From Amycolatopsis sp. MtRt-6 (GTDB lineage: Bacteria; Actinomycetota; Actinomycetes; Mycobacteriales; Pseudonocardiaceae): a stretch of 64,000 nt of DNA. The notes beneath the pieces are model-generated. The model saw nothing but the letters and a program-made list of their open reading frames with translations, searched no databases and was not told where the DNA came from. The stretch covers positions 124,001 through 188,000 of the forward strand of contig NZ_JADWPD010000003.1 of assembly GCF_017308975.1 (NCBI RefSeq), read 5' to 3'. Below, piece by piece: positions 8,090-15,993 of the stretch (the stretch's first letter is position 1; each line of letters opens with the position of its first letter). Made by a program: the position numbers and the translations under genes.

Positions 8090-8644
8090 GTGCACGTCGA
8101 CGGCGTCGGCCACCCGCTCGACACCGCGCCCGGCGGCTGGCGCGAGCGGATGGCCGTGCTGGCCTACGGCTCGAACGCGAACCCGTCGAAGATCACCTGG
8201 CTGAGGGCGCGGCTCGGGCTCGAAGGCCCGGTCGTCGTCGCGCACGCGCGCTGCGCCGGGCTCGCCGCCGTGTGGGCCGCCGGCTTCCGCGTGGTCGACG
8301 ACCAGCGCCCGGCCACGATCACGGCGCTGCCCGGCGCCGAGGACCACGCCATCTGGTTCGTGACGCCGGACCAGCTCGCGGTCCTGGACCGCTGTGAAGG
8401 CCGCGGCACCCGCTACCACCTCGCGCGGCTGACCGACCCCGACATCACCCTCGATGACGGCACGCGCCTGACCGACGTCCACACGTACGTCGGCGCCGCG
8501 CCGGTCCGCTACCCGCTGCTGGTCGACGGCGCGCCGGTGCGCACCGCCGACGTCCCGCAGGCCGAGGCGGCCCGGCTCGACGGCGTCCCCGCCGACGGCC
8601 ACGGCGTGCCCTGCGAAGTCGTCACACCAGCTTTCCGGGGTTGA
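8090..8644 (+). CDS. Gamma-glutamylcyclotransferase-like (YGSN) protein
   Basis: Small cytoplasmic protein (184 residues from the GTG at 8090) with the AYGSN motif near residue 26 that marks the gamma-glutamylcyclotransferase fold; FRVVDDQRPATITALPG and the Glu in DRCEGRGTRYH fit the barrel. The function in actinomycetes is not known to me. The reading frame stays open and reads well back to a CTG at 8021 ([16 protein letters not shown]), where CTG would overlap the mscR stop as CTGA. Either that rare start is used or the N-terminus is translated by coupling from mscR. The 3' end overlaps the convergent oxidase gene by 23 bp. Confidence 0.7.
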   Translation: MHVDGVGHPLDTAPGGWRERMAVLAYGSNANPSKITWLRARLGLEGPVVVAHARCAGLAAVWAAGFRVVDDQRPATITALPGAEDHAIWFVTPDQLAVLDRCEGRGTRYHLARLTDPDITLDDGTRLTDVHTYVGAAPVRYPLLVDGAPVRTADVPQAEAARLDGVPADGHGVPCEVVTPAFRG

Positions 8645-10241
8645 GGATGCCCGTCGGGTCGACCGCGGACTTGGCCGCGCGCAGCACCTCGACGCCCAGC
8701 GCGCCGATTTCCGCGCTCAGGTACGGCGCGTGGTCGACGCCGACGGCGTGGTGGTGCGAAATCGTGCCCAGCCCGGTGATCGCCTCGCACGCCGCCGCCT
8801 TCGCGCGCTGCCACTGACCGACCGGGTCGGCCTCGTCGCGGGCCGTCAGCACCGTGAAGTACAGCGACGCCCCCGTTTCGTACGCGTGCGAAATGTGGCA
8901 CATGACGATGGACCGGCCGAGCGAGGCCGTCAGTGCCGCGCGGACGTCGTCGCGCAACTCGTCCACAATGGACCAATAGGCCGCCGTTTCGAGCGTCTCG
9001 ACGCAGACACCCATGTCCAGCAACCTGTCCCGCTGCCGGGGCCCGGCGAACCGGCCGTGCCGCCACGACTCGCCGAGTGCCTTGCCGACGCGCACGGCAC
9101 CCGCGGCCTTCAGCCGACGAGCCGTCTCGCGGCGGCGCAGCGCGACGTCGTGCGCGGTGCCTTCCCAGCCCACGATGAGGAAACAGGGCCGCCGCACACC
9201 CCGCGCCGCCAGGTAGCGACGCAGCGCCGCCGTCTTCACACCGGCGTTCAACGCCAGCGAAACCTCGGTCTCGTCCACATCGGACAGCCGGGTGACGTCG
9301 GCGAGCGCGTGGTGCTGCGCGAGGTCCCGCACCGCTTCGGCGCCGGCCGCCCAGCCGGGCAACGCGTAACCCTCGTAGCGCCGGACCTTCGGCGCCGGCC
9401 GCACCCGCAGCGCCACTTCGGTGATCACGCCGAGCGTGCCCTCGCTGCCGATGGCGAGCTGCCGCAGGTCCGGCCCGGCCGCGGACGCCGGGGCGACGCC
9501 GAGCTTCCACGGGCCGCGCGGGGTTGCCAGCCGCACGCCGGTCACCATGTCCTCGAACCGCCCGTAGCCCGAAGACGCCTGGCCGGCCGAGCGCGTCGCC
9601 GCGAAGCCGCCGATCGTGGCGCGCTCGAACGACTGCGGGACGTGCCCGAGCGTCAGGCCGTGCCCGGCGAGCAGGCGCTCGGCCTCGGGCCCGCGGACGC
9701 CGGCCTGCAGGACGGCGACGCGCGACTCGGCGTCCACCGACACCAGCGCGTCGAGCCGGACGAGGTCCAGCGCGATCACCGCCGTCTTCTCGCCGCGCAG
9801 CGCCGCGACACCGCCGACCACCGACGTCCCGCCGCCGAACGGCACGACCCCGACGTCGTGCTGGACGCAGACGTCCAGGATCTCCTGAACCTCGTCCGGA
9901 TCCGCGGGGAGCACGACGGCATCCGGCACCGGGAAGTCCGCCGAGAGCGAACGGCGGCGCAGGAGGTCGAGGTAGGACAGGCCGGTCGCGCGCGCGAGCC
10001 GGGCCGGGTCGTCGACCAGCACGTTCTCCGCGCCGACCACCTTCGCGAGGGCTTCCTCGGCAGATTTCGCCAGTTTCGCTGACGGTATTTTTACCGGCAG
10101 GTCGCCCGCTGGAGCGGCGACGGGCACCACGGGACCGATACGCTGGTCGAGCCACCTGGCCGCACGCGCGGGCAGCGGGGCGGCGCCGGCGGCTTCCGCG
10201 GTCCAGGACCGGCGGAGGCGGTGGTCAATGAGAGCGTTCAC
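8622..10241 (-). CDS. FAD-binding oxidase, alkyldihydroxyacetonephosphate-synthase-like
   Basis: 539-residue flavoprotein of the vanillyl-alcohol/lactate oxidase (FAD_binding_4) superfamily. The N-terminal PP-loop for FAD is VVPFGGGTSVVGGV (about 147-160), with GHVPQSF and SSGYGRFEDMVTG further on; the C-terminal FAD-linked oxidase domain ends with the typical HHHAVGVDHAPY and DPTGILNPGKL. This layout is that of actinobacterial AGPS-like proteins. AGPS makes ether lipids, but in bacteria the reaction is seldom proven, so a D-2-hydroxy-acid or glycerol-phosphate-type oxidase is equally open. The start is a GTG 16 bp from a divergent TetR gene, followed on that side by glpD, which supports a link to glycerol-phosphate or lipid metabolism. 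The 3' end overlaps the convergent gene. Confidence 0.82.
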   Translation of the reverse strand: MNALIDHRLRRSWTAEAAGAAPLPARAARWLDQRIGPVVPVAAPAGDLPVKIPSAKLAKSAEEALAKVVGAENVLVDDPARLARATGLSYLDLLRRRSLSADFPVPDAVVLPADPDEVQEILDVCVQHDVGVVPFGGGTSVVGGVAALRGEKTAVIALDLVRLDALVSVDAESRVAVLQAGVRGPEAERLLAGHGLTLGHVPQSFERATIGGFAATRSAGQASSGYGRFEDMVTGVRLATPRGPWKLGVAPASAAGPDLRQLAIGSEGTLGVITEVALRVRPAPKVRRYEGYALPGWAAGAEAVRDLAQHHALADVTRLSDVDETEVSLALNAGVKTAALRRYLAARGVRRPCFLIVGWEGTAHDVALRRRETARRLKAAGAVRVGKALGESWRHGRFAGPRQRDRLLDMGVCVETLETAAYWSIVDELRDDVRAALTASLGRSIVMCHISHAYETGASLYFTVLTARDEADPVGQWQRAKAAACEAITGLGTISHHHAVGVDHAPYLSAEIGALGVEVLRAAKSAVDPTGILNPGKLV

Positions 10242-10247
10242 GACTAC

Positions 10248-10278
10248 AGTGTGACATATGGACGTAAAACGTCACACT
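10248..10278. promoter_or_regulatory. TetR operator over a divergent promoter
   Basis: AGTGTGAC (10248-10255) and GTCACACT (10271-10278) are perfect 8-bp arms with a 15-bp spacer that holds the TetR start codon; an inner GACGT-AAA-ACGTC repeat lies at 10261-10273. With only 16 bp between the divergent starts, binding here would block both the oxidase and the TetR-glpD transcripts. Seen directly; the regulator assignment is inferred from position. Confidence 0.65.
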
Positions 10279-10902
10279 ACGCAGACGGCGGGTTCCTCCG
10301 CGCTCGCGGACACCCGCAACCGCCAAACGGCGACGCGGGTGGCCGATGACGTGCTGCTCGACGCCGCGCGCTCGTGCGTGCTGGCCGTCGGTGTGCGCCG
10401 CACCACACTGGCCGAAATCGCCCGCACCGCGCGCGTCAGCCGGATGACGGTCTACCGCCGCTTTCCCGACGTCCGCAGCGTGCTCGCCGCCCTGATGACC
10501 CGCGAGTTCAGCGGGTTGCTGCGCACGGCGAGCGAGGGCGGCGCCGACGCCGCGCACAGCCGCGACCGGCTCGTGCTCATCGCGGCGGCCGGCGTCCGCG
10601 CGCTGTCGGCCGACCCGCTGTTCCGCACCCTGCTCGACGTCGACCCCGAACTGGTCCTCCCGTACATCGTGGAGCGGCTCGGCGCGACGCAGAAGTTCGC
10701 CGAGCAGGCCCTGCACCACCTGCTGGAGGCCGGCCACCGGGACGGCTCGATCCGGCGGGCGCCGGTCGCCGTGCAGTCGCGGTCGGTGCTGCTGGTGGTG
10801 CAGTCGTTCGCGTTCTCACTGCGACCGGCCACCGCGGACGTCGACGAGGCGGCGCTGATGGCGGAGTTCACCCACGTGCTCGACGCGGCACTGCGGCCAT
10901 GA
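10258..10902 (+). CDS. TetR family regulator of the oxidase/glpD divergon
   Basis: 214-residue TetR-type repressor. The DNA-binding helix-turn-helix lies at about residues 46-68 (TTLAEIARTARVSRMTVYRRF), after an N-terminal extension of some 30 residues; the rest is a helical ligand domain. The operator-like inverted repeat 10248-10278 overlaps its own start codon, pointing to autorepression and control of the divergent oxidase. The stop overlaps the glpD start as ATGA. The ligand is unknown; a lipid or glycerol-phosphate metabolite would fit the neighbours. Confidence 0.88.
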   Translation: MDVKRHTTQTAGSSALADTRNRQTATRVADDVLLDAARSCVLAVGVRRTTLAEIARTARVSRMTVYRRFPDVRSVLAALMTREFSGLLRTASEGGADAAHSRDRLVLIAAAGVRALSADPLFRTLLDVDPELVLPYIVERLGATQKFAEQALHHLLEAGHRDGSIRRAPVAVQSRSVLLVVQSFAFSLRPATADVDEAALMAEFTHVLDAALRP

Positions 10903-12437
10903 CGTCCGGCTCGCTCAACGCGCGGCGCCGCGAACGGGAGCTCGCGGAGCTGGCGGCGGGCGAGCGAGTGGACGTCGCCGTGGTCGGCGGCGGCGTCACC
11001 GGCACAGGCATCGCGCTGGACGCGGCTTCGCGCGGTCTGTCGGTGGCGCTCGTCGAGGCGCACGACCTGGCGTTCGGGACATCGCGCTGGTCGTCGAAGC
11101 TGGTGCACGGCGGCCTGCGGTACCTGGCGCACGGCGAGCTCGGCTTGGCGCACGAGAGCGCGGTGGAGCGCGGAATCCTGATGACGCGCACGGCACCGCA
11201 CCTGACAAGAGCGATGCCGCAGCTGTTCCCGTTGTACCCCAGCACATCCCGCGTACAGGAAGGCGTGATCTCCGCCGGCGTGCGCGCCGGCGACCTGCTG
11301 CGCCGGGCGGCGCGCACGCCGTCGTCGGTGCTGCCCGGGCCGCGCTCGATTCCCCCGCTGGAAGCGCTGGCGCTGGCGCCCGGCCTTTCCGCGAACGGTT
11401 TGCGCGGCGCCCTGCTGGCCTACGACGGCGCCTTGGTCGACGACGCACGTTTGGTGGTGACGCTCGCCCGGACGGCGGCTTCATTCGGCGCGCGGATCCT
11501 CACGCGACTGTCGGCCACTTCCCTGTCAGCGGACCGGATCGTCGCCCTGGACGGCATTTCCGGCTCCACTGTGGACATCCACGCGCGACAGGTGATCAAC
11601 GCGACGGGCGTCTGGGCGGGAACGTTGACGGGCGCGGTCCGGCTGCGGCCGTCGCGGGGGTCGCACCTGGTGCTGGCGCCGGGGACGGTGCCGATGGGGA
11701 CGACGTCGGTGAACATCGGGGTGCCCGGGAAGACGAACCGGTTCGTCTTCCTGCTGCCCCAGCCGGACGGCCGCGTCTACCTGGGACTCACCGACGAGCC
11801 GGTTCCGGGCCCGATCCCCGCTGTGCCGGAGGTTCCCGAGTCCGATGTGGACTTCTTGCTGTCGCTGGCTTCGTCGGTGCTCGCCCGGCCGTTGACCCGG
11901 GCGGACGTCGCCGGGTCCTATGCGGGGTTGCGCCCGCTGGTCGAAGGCGGGGGCCGGTCGGCGGACCTGTCCCGCAAGCACGCGGTCTTGGCGGGACCGG
12001 ACGGCCTGCTGACGGTGGTCGGCGGCAAGCTGACGACGTACCGCCGGATGGCGGAGGACGCGGTCGACGCGGCGGTCCGCTTGGCGGGACTGCCGGAGTC
12101 GCCGTGCCGGACGGCGCGCCTGCCTTTGCTGGGAGCGGCTTCGCGGGCGGAGTTGTCGCTTGTGGACGCCGCGCCGCGGTTGGTGGCCCGGTACGGCACG
12201 GAGGCACCCCGGGTGGCGGCCTTGGGTGAGGTGGACGCGGAGTTCGCGGAGCCGGTGGGCCCGGGCACCGAGATCACGGCGGCCGAGGTGGTGTGGGCGG
12301 TGCGGAACGAAGGGGCCCTGGACGTCGAGGACGTGCTGGAGCGCCGGACACGGCTGGCGTTGATGCCGTCGGACGCCGAGGCCGCCGCGGCGAGGGTGGG
12401 GGAACTTGTCGACAAGTCGCTCGCCGGTTTGAGCTGA
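10899..12437 (+). CDS. glpD: Glycerol-3-phosphate dehydrogenase (FAD-dependent)
   Basis: 512-residue flavoenzyme that oxidises sn-glycerol 3-phosphate to dihydroxyacetone phosphate and feeds electrons to the quinone pool at the membrane. The FAD Rossmann motif is VVGGGVTGTGIALDAASRG (from residue 28); SSKLVHGGLRYL, NATGVWA and the C-terminal GGKLTTYRRMAEDAVD are signatures of GlpD, followed by a DAO_C helical domain. It starts at ATG 10899 within an ATGA overlap with the TetR gene, so the two are co-translated. Together with the divergent AGPS-like oxidase it suggests a unit for glycerophospholipid-derived carbon. A strong GC hairpin follows the stop. No glpF or glpK is nearby. Confidence 0.92.
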   Translation: MTSGSLNARRRERELAELAAGERVDVAVVGGGVTGTGIALDAASRGLSVALVEAHDLAFGTSRWSSKLVHGGLRYLAHGELGLAHESAVERGILMTRTAPHLTRAMPQLFPLYPSTSRVQEGVISAGVRAGDLLRRAARTPSSVLPGPRSIPPLEALALAPGLSANGLRGALLAYDGALVDDARLVVTLARTAASFGARILTRLSATSLSADRIVALDGISGSTVDIHARQVINATGVWAGTLTGAVRLRPSRGSHLVLAPGTVPMGTTSVNIGVPGKTNRFVFLLPQPDGRVYLGLTDEPVPGPIPAVPEVPESDVDFLLSLASSVLARPLTRADVAGSYAGLRPLVEGGGRSADLSRKHAVLAGPDGLLTVVGGKLTTYRRMAEDAVDAAVRLAGLPESPCRTARLPLLGAASRAELSLVDAAPRLVARYGTEAPRVAALGEVDAEFAEPVGPGTEITAAEVVWAVRNEGALDVEDVLERRTRLALMPSDAEAAAARVGELVDKSLAGLS

Positions 12438-12447
12438 CACAGCCCCG

Positions 12448-12466
12448 CCCGGGGGCGCCCCCCGGG
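12448..12466 (+). terminator. Hairpin after glpD
   Basis: CCCGGGGG (12448-12455), loop CGC, CCCCCGGG (12459-12466), eleven bases after the glpD stop. The stem is strong and no T-run follows. Confidence 0.6.
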
Positions 12467-12609
12467 TCCAGCGTATCGGCGACCACCGACAGAACCCCGC
12501 CTCCGCCGCCCCGCCAATCCGCCCTGTCCAACCAGCCCACCCTGTGCACAACCTCACTTGATGTTCACTTAAGTTGACGTCCCGTTGGGTTTTTGCAACA
12601 GTTGGTTCC

Positions 12610-12879
12610 ATGAGTCCGGTCAGACGCGGCAAAGAGCTGCCGATCTACAACCGGCTTCCCGTGCTCCGGGCCGAGCGCGGGATGACCCGAGCCGCGCTGG
12701 CGAACGCCGTCGAGGTGAACCCGCAGACCATCGGCGCTCTCGAACGCGGCGACCACTATCCGAGCCTGGACCTGGCGTTCCGGATCTGCGCGGTGTTCGA
12801 CCTGCCCGTCGAGGCGGTCTTCAGCCGCGAGCCGTTCACGCCTCTTTCCACCCAGGTCTACCGCGAGGGGGGAGCATGA
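12610..12879 (+). CDS. Small XRE family transcriptional regulator
   Basis: 89-residue single-domain helix-turn-helix protein: RLPVLRAERGMTRAALANAV and NPQTIGALERGDHYPSLDLA are the Cro/C1-type fold, ending with the PVEAVFSREPF tail seen in YozG-like regulators. These very small XRE proteins typically precede a membrane protein and an ABC exporter, as here. The stop overlaps the next start (ATGA). Upstream, TCACTT is repeated at 12554 and 12565 (11-bp spacing) and the palindrome ACTTAAGT lies at 12567-12574, candidate binding sites. The start ATG at 12610 has little Shine-Dalgarno sequence, so a short or leaderless transcript is possible. Confidence 0.85.
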   Translation: MSPVRRGKELPIYNRLPVLRAERGMTRAALANAVEVNPQTIGALERGDHYPSLDLAFRICAVFDLPVEAVFSREPFTPLSTQVYREGGA

Positions 12880-13415
12880 CCGAGCAACCGGGCCGTCTCG
12901 CGGCCTACTGGGAACGCCAGCTCGACAAGCTCGAGGAAGCCGAACAGAAACGGTCCCGGAAGCTGCCCGGCTGGCGGACCAGGAAGCACCGGCGGGCACT
13001 GGTCGCCGTGCTGGTCGCCGCCGACCTCGCCCTGGTCGCCGGGGCCGCGCAGTTCAAAACCGAACCGCGGTGGCTCTTCCCCGCCTTCTGGCTGACCGGC
13101 CTCGTCGTCGGCGGGTTCGCGTTCATGACGCTGCGGATCCTGACCGGGCGGATGAGCGGCGGCTTCTCGCGCCTGCTGGACGAGCGCGAACGCGAGTGGC
13201 GCCACCGCGTCACCTACATCGGTTACCAGGCGCTCAGCTACCTGATGCTGATCGCCATGCTCTACGGCCTGCTCGTCGCCGGCTCCGCGGAGCGCGGCGC
13301 GATGATGCTGTCCGCGCTGCTGGTCACCGGCACCACCATCCCGGCCATCGTGCTGGGCTGGTCGCTGCCGGACGACGACCCCGAAGACTTCGAAGAGGGG
13401 ATGGGGAATGCCTGA
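12876..13415 (+). CDS. Membrane protein of the XRE/ABC operon
   Basis: 179-residue integral membrane protein. A charged N-terminal 45 residues (YWERQLDKLEEAEQKRSRK) is followed by about four hydrophobic segments: VAVLVAADLALVAGA, LFPAFWLTGLVVGGFAFMTL, YLMLIAMLYGLLVAG and MMLSALLVTGTTIPAIVLGW. The tail is acidic (DDDPEDFEEGM). I do not recognise a named family. It overlaps the regulator gene before it by 4 bp and the ABC ATPase gene after it by 8 bp, so it is made with them and may be a subunit or sensor of the exporter. Confidence 0.75.
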   Translation: MTEQPGRLAAYWERQLDKLEEAEQKRSRKLPGWRTRKHRRALVAVLVAADLALVAGAAQFKTEPRWLFPAFWLTGLVVGGFAFMTLRILTGRMSGGFSRLLDEREREWRHRVTYIGYQALSYLMLIAMLYGLLVAGSAERGAMMLSALLVTGTTIPAIVLGWSLPDDDPEDFEEGMGNA

Positions 13416-14325
13416 GGGGACACTGGAGATCGACGGGATCTCCAAGCGCTACGGCGCCAAGGTCGCGCTGGACGGCGTCTCGTTCGACGTCCGCGCCGGC
13501 GAGCTGTTCGGTTTCGTCGGCAGCAACGGGGCCGGCAAGACCACCACCATGCGGATCGCGCTGGGCGTGCTCGCCGCCGACGGCGGGGAAGTCCGGTTCG
13601 ACGGCAAGCCCGTCACCCACGAGACGCGCACCCACATCGGCTACATGCCCGAGGAACGCGGGCTGTACCCGAAGATGAAGGTGCTCGACCAGCTCGTCTA
13701 CCTGGCCGAGCTGCACGGGCTGAGCGCCGGCGAAGCCCACCGCAACGCGGAAACCTGGATCACCCGGCTCGGGCTGGCCGAGCGCCGCAAGGACGAGGTG
13801 CAGAAGCTCAGCCTCGGCAACCAGCAGCGCGTCCAGCTGGCCGCCGCGCTGGTGCACGACCCCGCGGTGCTGGTGCTCGACGAGCCGTTCTCCGGCCTCG
13901 ACCCGCTCGCCGTCGACGTGATGAGCGGCGTCCTGCGGGAGAAGGCCGCCGCGGGCGTGCCCGTGGTGTTCTCCAGCCACCAGCTCGACCTCGTCGAGCG
14001 GCTGTGCGACCGGGTCGGGATCATCCGCAGCGGCCGCATGGTCGCCGTCGGCACGGTCGACGAGCTGACCGCGAGCGCGCGCAGCAAGCTCGTCGTGACC
14101 GCGCCGGCCGCGACCGACGGCTGGGCCGCGGGCCTGCCCGGCGTGCGCGTGCTGGAGCAGCACGGCACCACGACCGTGCTCGACCTCGAACCGGGCGCGG
14201 ACGACCAGGCCGTGCTCGCCGCCGCGCTGACGACCGGGCCGGTCACCGAATTCAGCCGACGGCGCCGGTCACTCACCGAACTGTTCCGCGACGCCGTGTC
14301 GTCCGAGAAGGGGGAACCGCGATGA
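13408..14325 (+). CDS. ABC exporter ATPase, NatA type
   Basis: 305-residue ATP-binding subunit of an ABC-2 exporter. Walker A is GSNGAGKTTT (38-47), the signature is LSLGNQQRVQLA, Walker B is VLVLDEPFSGLDP, and the H-loop is FSSHQLD. The C-terminal 90 residues are the extra domain of NatA/drug-exporter ATPases. Overlaps both neighbours (8 bp upstream, ATGA downstream with the permease). Substrate may be sodium, a drug or a peptide; nothing in the sequence decides. Confidence 0.92.
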   Translation: MPEGTLEIDGISKRYGAKVALDGVSFDVRAGELFGFVGSNGAGKTTTMRIALGVLAADGGEVRFDGKPVTHETRTHIGYMPEERGLYPKMKVLDQLVYLAELHGLSAGEAHRNAETWITRLGLAERRKDEVQKLSLGNQQRVQLAAALVHDPAVLVLDEPFSGLDPLAVDVMSGVLREKAAAGVPVVFSSHQLDLVERLCDRVGIIRSGRMVAVGTVDELTASARSKLVVTAPAATDGWAAGLPGVRVLEQHGTTTVLDLEPGADDQAVLAAALTTGPVTEFSRRRRSLTELFRDAVSSEKGEPR

Positions 14326-15512
14326 GGACGCTGAGTGGCCGCCGGGCCGTCTGGCTCGTCACGAAGCGCGAGCTGAACACCCGGCTGCGCACGCGGTCGT
14401 TCGTGGTCGGCACGGGTGTCCTGCTGGTGCTGCTGCTGGGGTACGTGTTCTTCCAGACGTCGCTGGCCGGTTCGTCGGACAAGAACACGGTCGGGCTGAC
14501 CGGCCAGGCGATCGGGATCGCCCGGCAGCTGCAGACCGAAGCGGCGCTTTCGGGCCGCGAGATCACCACGGTGGCCGTCACCGATCCCGCCGAGGGCCGG
14601 AAGAAGGTGGAGGACGGCGACTTCGACGCGCTCGTCTCGGGCAGCGCGGCACAGCTGACCGCCACCTACAAGTCCTCTTTGGACGGCGAGCTGCGCCGGG
14701 TGCTCGACCAGGTCGCCCAGCAGCAGGTGCTCGACGGCGTGCTGTCGTCCGCGCAGCTGGAGCCGGCCGAGGTGATGGCCAAGGTCAACGGCACCCACGT
14801 GCGGGACGACGCCCTCTCGCCGCAGCCGGCGGACCAGACGCAGCGGCTGGTCGTCGGGCTGGTCGTGGCGTTCCTGCTGTACATGAGCATCATCACCTAC
14901 GGGATGATGGTCGCCCAGGGCGTCGTCGAGGAGAAGTCGAGCCGGGTCGTGGAGATCCTGCTGGCGAGCGTGCGGCCGTGGCAGCTGTTGCTGGGCAAGG
15001 TGATCGGGCTCGGCCTGGTCGGCCTGACCCAGCTGGTGATCCTCGGGGCGGTCGGACTGGGCGCGGCGTCGGCGACCGGCGTGTTCACGCTGTCCGGCTT
15101 CGCGACGAGCGCGGTGCTGTGGGGCCTGCTCTGGTACCTGCTGGGCTTCCTGTTGTACGCCACGGTCTACGGCGCGCTGGGGTCGCTGGTGTCCCGGCAG
15201 GAGGACACCCAGTCGGTGGTCGGGCCGCTCAACATCATCCTGGTGGTCGGGTTCATCGCCGGGTTCAACCTGCTGGTCCAGAACCCGGCCAGTTCGGCGA
15301 CGAAGATCGTTTCGCTGATCCCGCTGCTGTCGCCGATCCTCATGCCGGCCCGGATTTCGACGGGCGCGGCGACGGGCTGGGAGATCGGGCTGTCACTGGC
15401 GCTGACCGTCGCGCTCGTCGCCGTGCTGACGTGGATCGGCGGGAAGATCTACGGCAACAGCGTGCTGCGGATCGGCAGCCGGATCAAGCTGAGGGAGGCC
15501 CTGCGTGGCTGA
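14322..15512 (+). CDS. ABC-2 exporter permease, NatB type
   Basis: 396-residue permease. One N-terminal membrane helix (SFVVGTGVLLVLLLGYVFF), a roughly 150-residue extracytoplasmic domain, then five or six helices from about residue 185. The cytoplasmic coupling motif GVVEEKSSRVVEILLASVRP is the hallmark of the NatB/YhaP family. The start ATG overlaps the ATPase stop. The gene ends in an 8-bp overlap with an acetyltransferase gene, so all five genes 12610-15993 are one transcript under the small XRE regulator. Confidence 0.92.
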   Translation: MRTLSGRRAVWLVTKRELNTRLRTRSFVVGTGVLLVLLLGYVFFQTSLAGSSDKNTVGLTGQAIGIARQLQTEAALSGREITTVAVTDPAEGRKKVEDGDFDALVSGSAAQLTATYKSSLDGELRRVLDQVAQQQVLDGVLSSAQLEPAEVMAKVNGTHVRDDALSPQPADQTQRLVVGLVVAFLLYMSIITYGMMVAQGVVEEKSSRVVEILLASVRPWQLLLGKVIGLGLVGLTQLVILGAVGLGAASATGVFTLSGFATSAVLWGLLWYLLGFLLYATVYGALGSLVSRQEDTQSVVGPLNIILVVGFIAGFNLLVQNPASSATKIVSLIPLLSPILMPARISTGAATGWEIGLSLALTVALVAVLTWIGGKIYGNSVLRIGSRIKLREALRG

Positions 15513-15993
15513 GGTGCGGACGGCGGGATCCGGTGACGTGGGCGCGATCCGCCGGTTCGGCGAGGCACACGTCCAGGCCCACTACGCCCCGCTGATCGGC
15601 GCGGCCGCCGCGGCCGCGCAGGTCCGCGACTGGTGGAACGAGACGCACGTCGCCGCGGCCGTGGCGGCCGGGCTGGTGGTCGTCGCCGAGGACGCCGGGG
15701 AGCTCCTCGGCGTCGGGCAACGCGGCCGCAACGGTGCCGAGCACGTGGTCTACAAGCTCTACGTCCACCCGGGTCAGCGGGGCCGGGGGCTCGGCCCGCG
15801 GCTGCTCGGCGCCCTGGCCGCGCAGCTGCCCGGCGACGCCGCACGGCTGTACATCGAGCACTTCGCGGCCAACGAGCGGGCCGGCGCGTTCTACGAGCGC
15901 GAGGGCTTCACCGTCGACCGGATCGAACCGAGCGCCACCGGCGATCCCGCGCTGGCCGTCGTGTGGCGGGTCAAGCCGCTGATCAGGACGTGA
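15505..15993 (+). CDS. GNAT family N-acetyltransferase
   Basis: 162-residue acetyl-CoA-dependent transferase. The pyrophosphate-binding motif A is YVHPGQRGRGLGPRLL (residues about 85-100), and motif B FAANERAGAFYEREGF follows. Short, single-domain, cytoplasmic. It starts at GTG 15505 within the end of the exporter permease gene, so it may modify the substrate or a component of that system, though such fusions of convenience are common. Its last 11 bp overlap the convergent photolyase gene. Confidence 0.88.
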   Translation: MAEVRTAGSGDVGAIRRFGEAHVQAHYAPLIGAAAAAAQVRDWWNETHVAAAVAAGLVVVAEDAGELLGVGQRGRNGAEHVVYKLYVHPGQRGRGLGPRLLGALAAQLPGDAARLYIEHFAANERAGAFYEREGFTVDRIEPSATGDPALAVVWRVKPLIRT

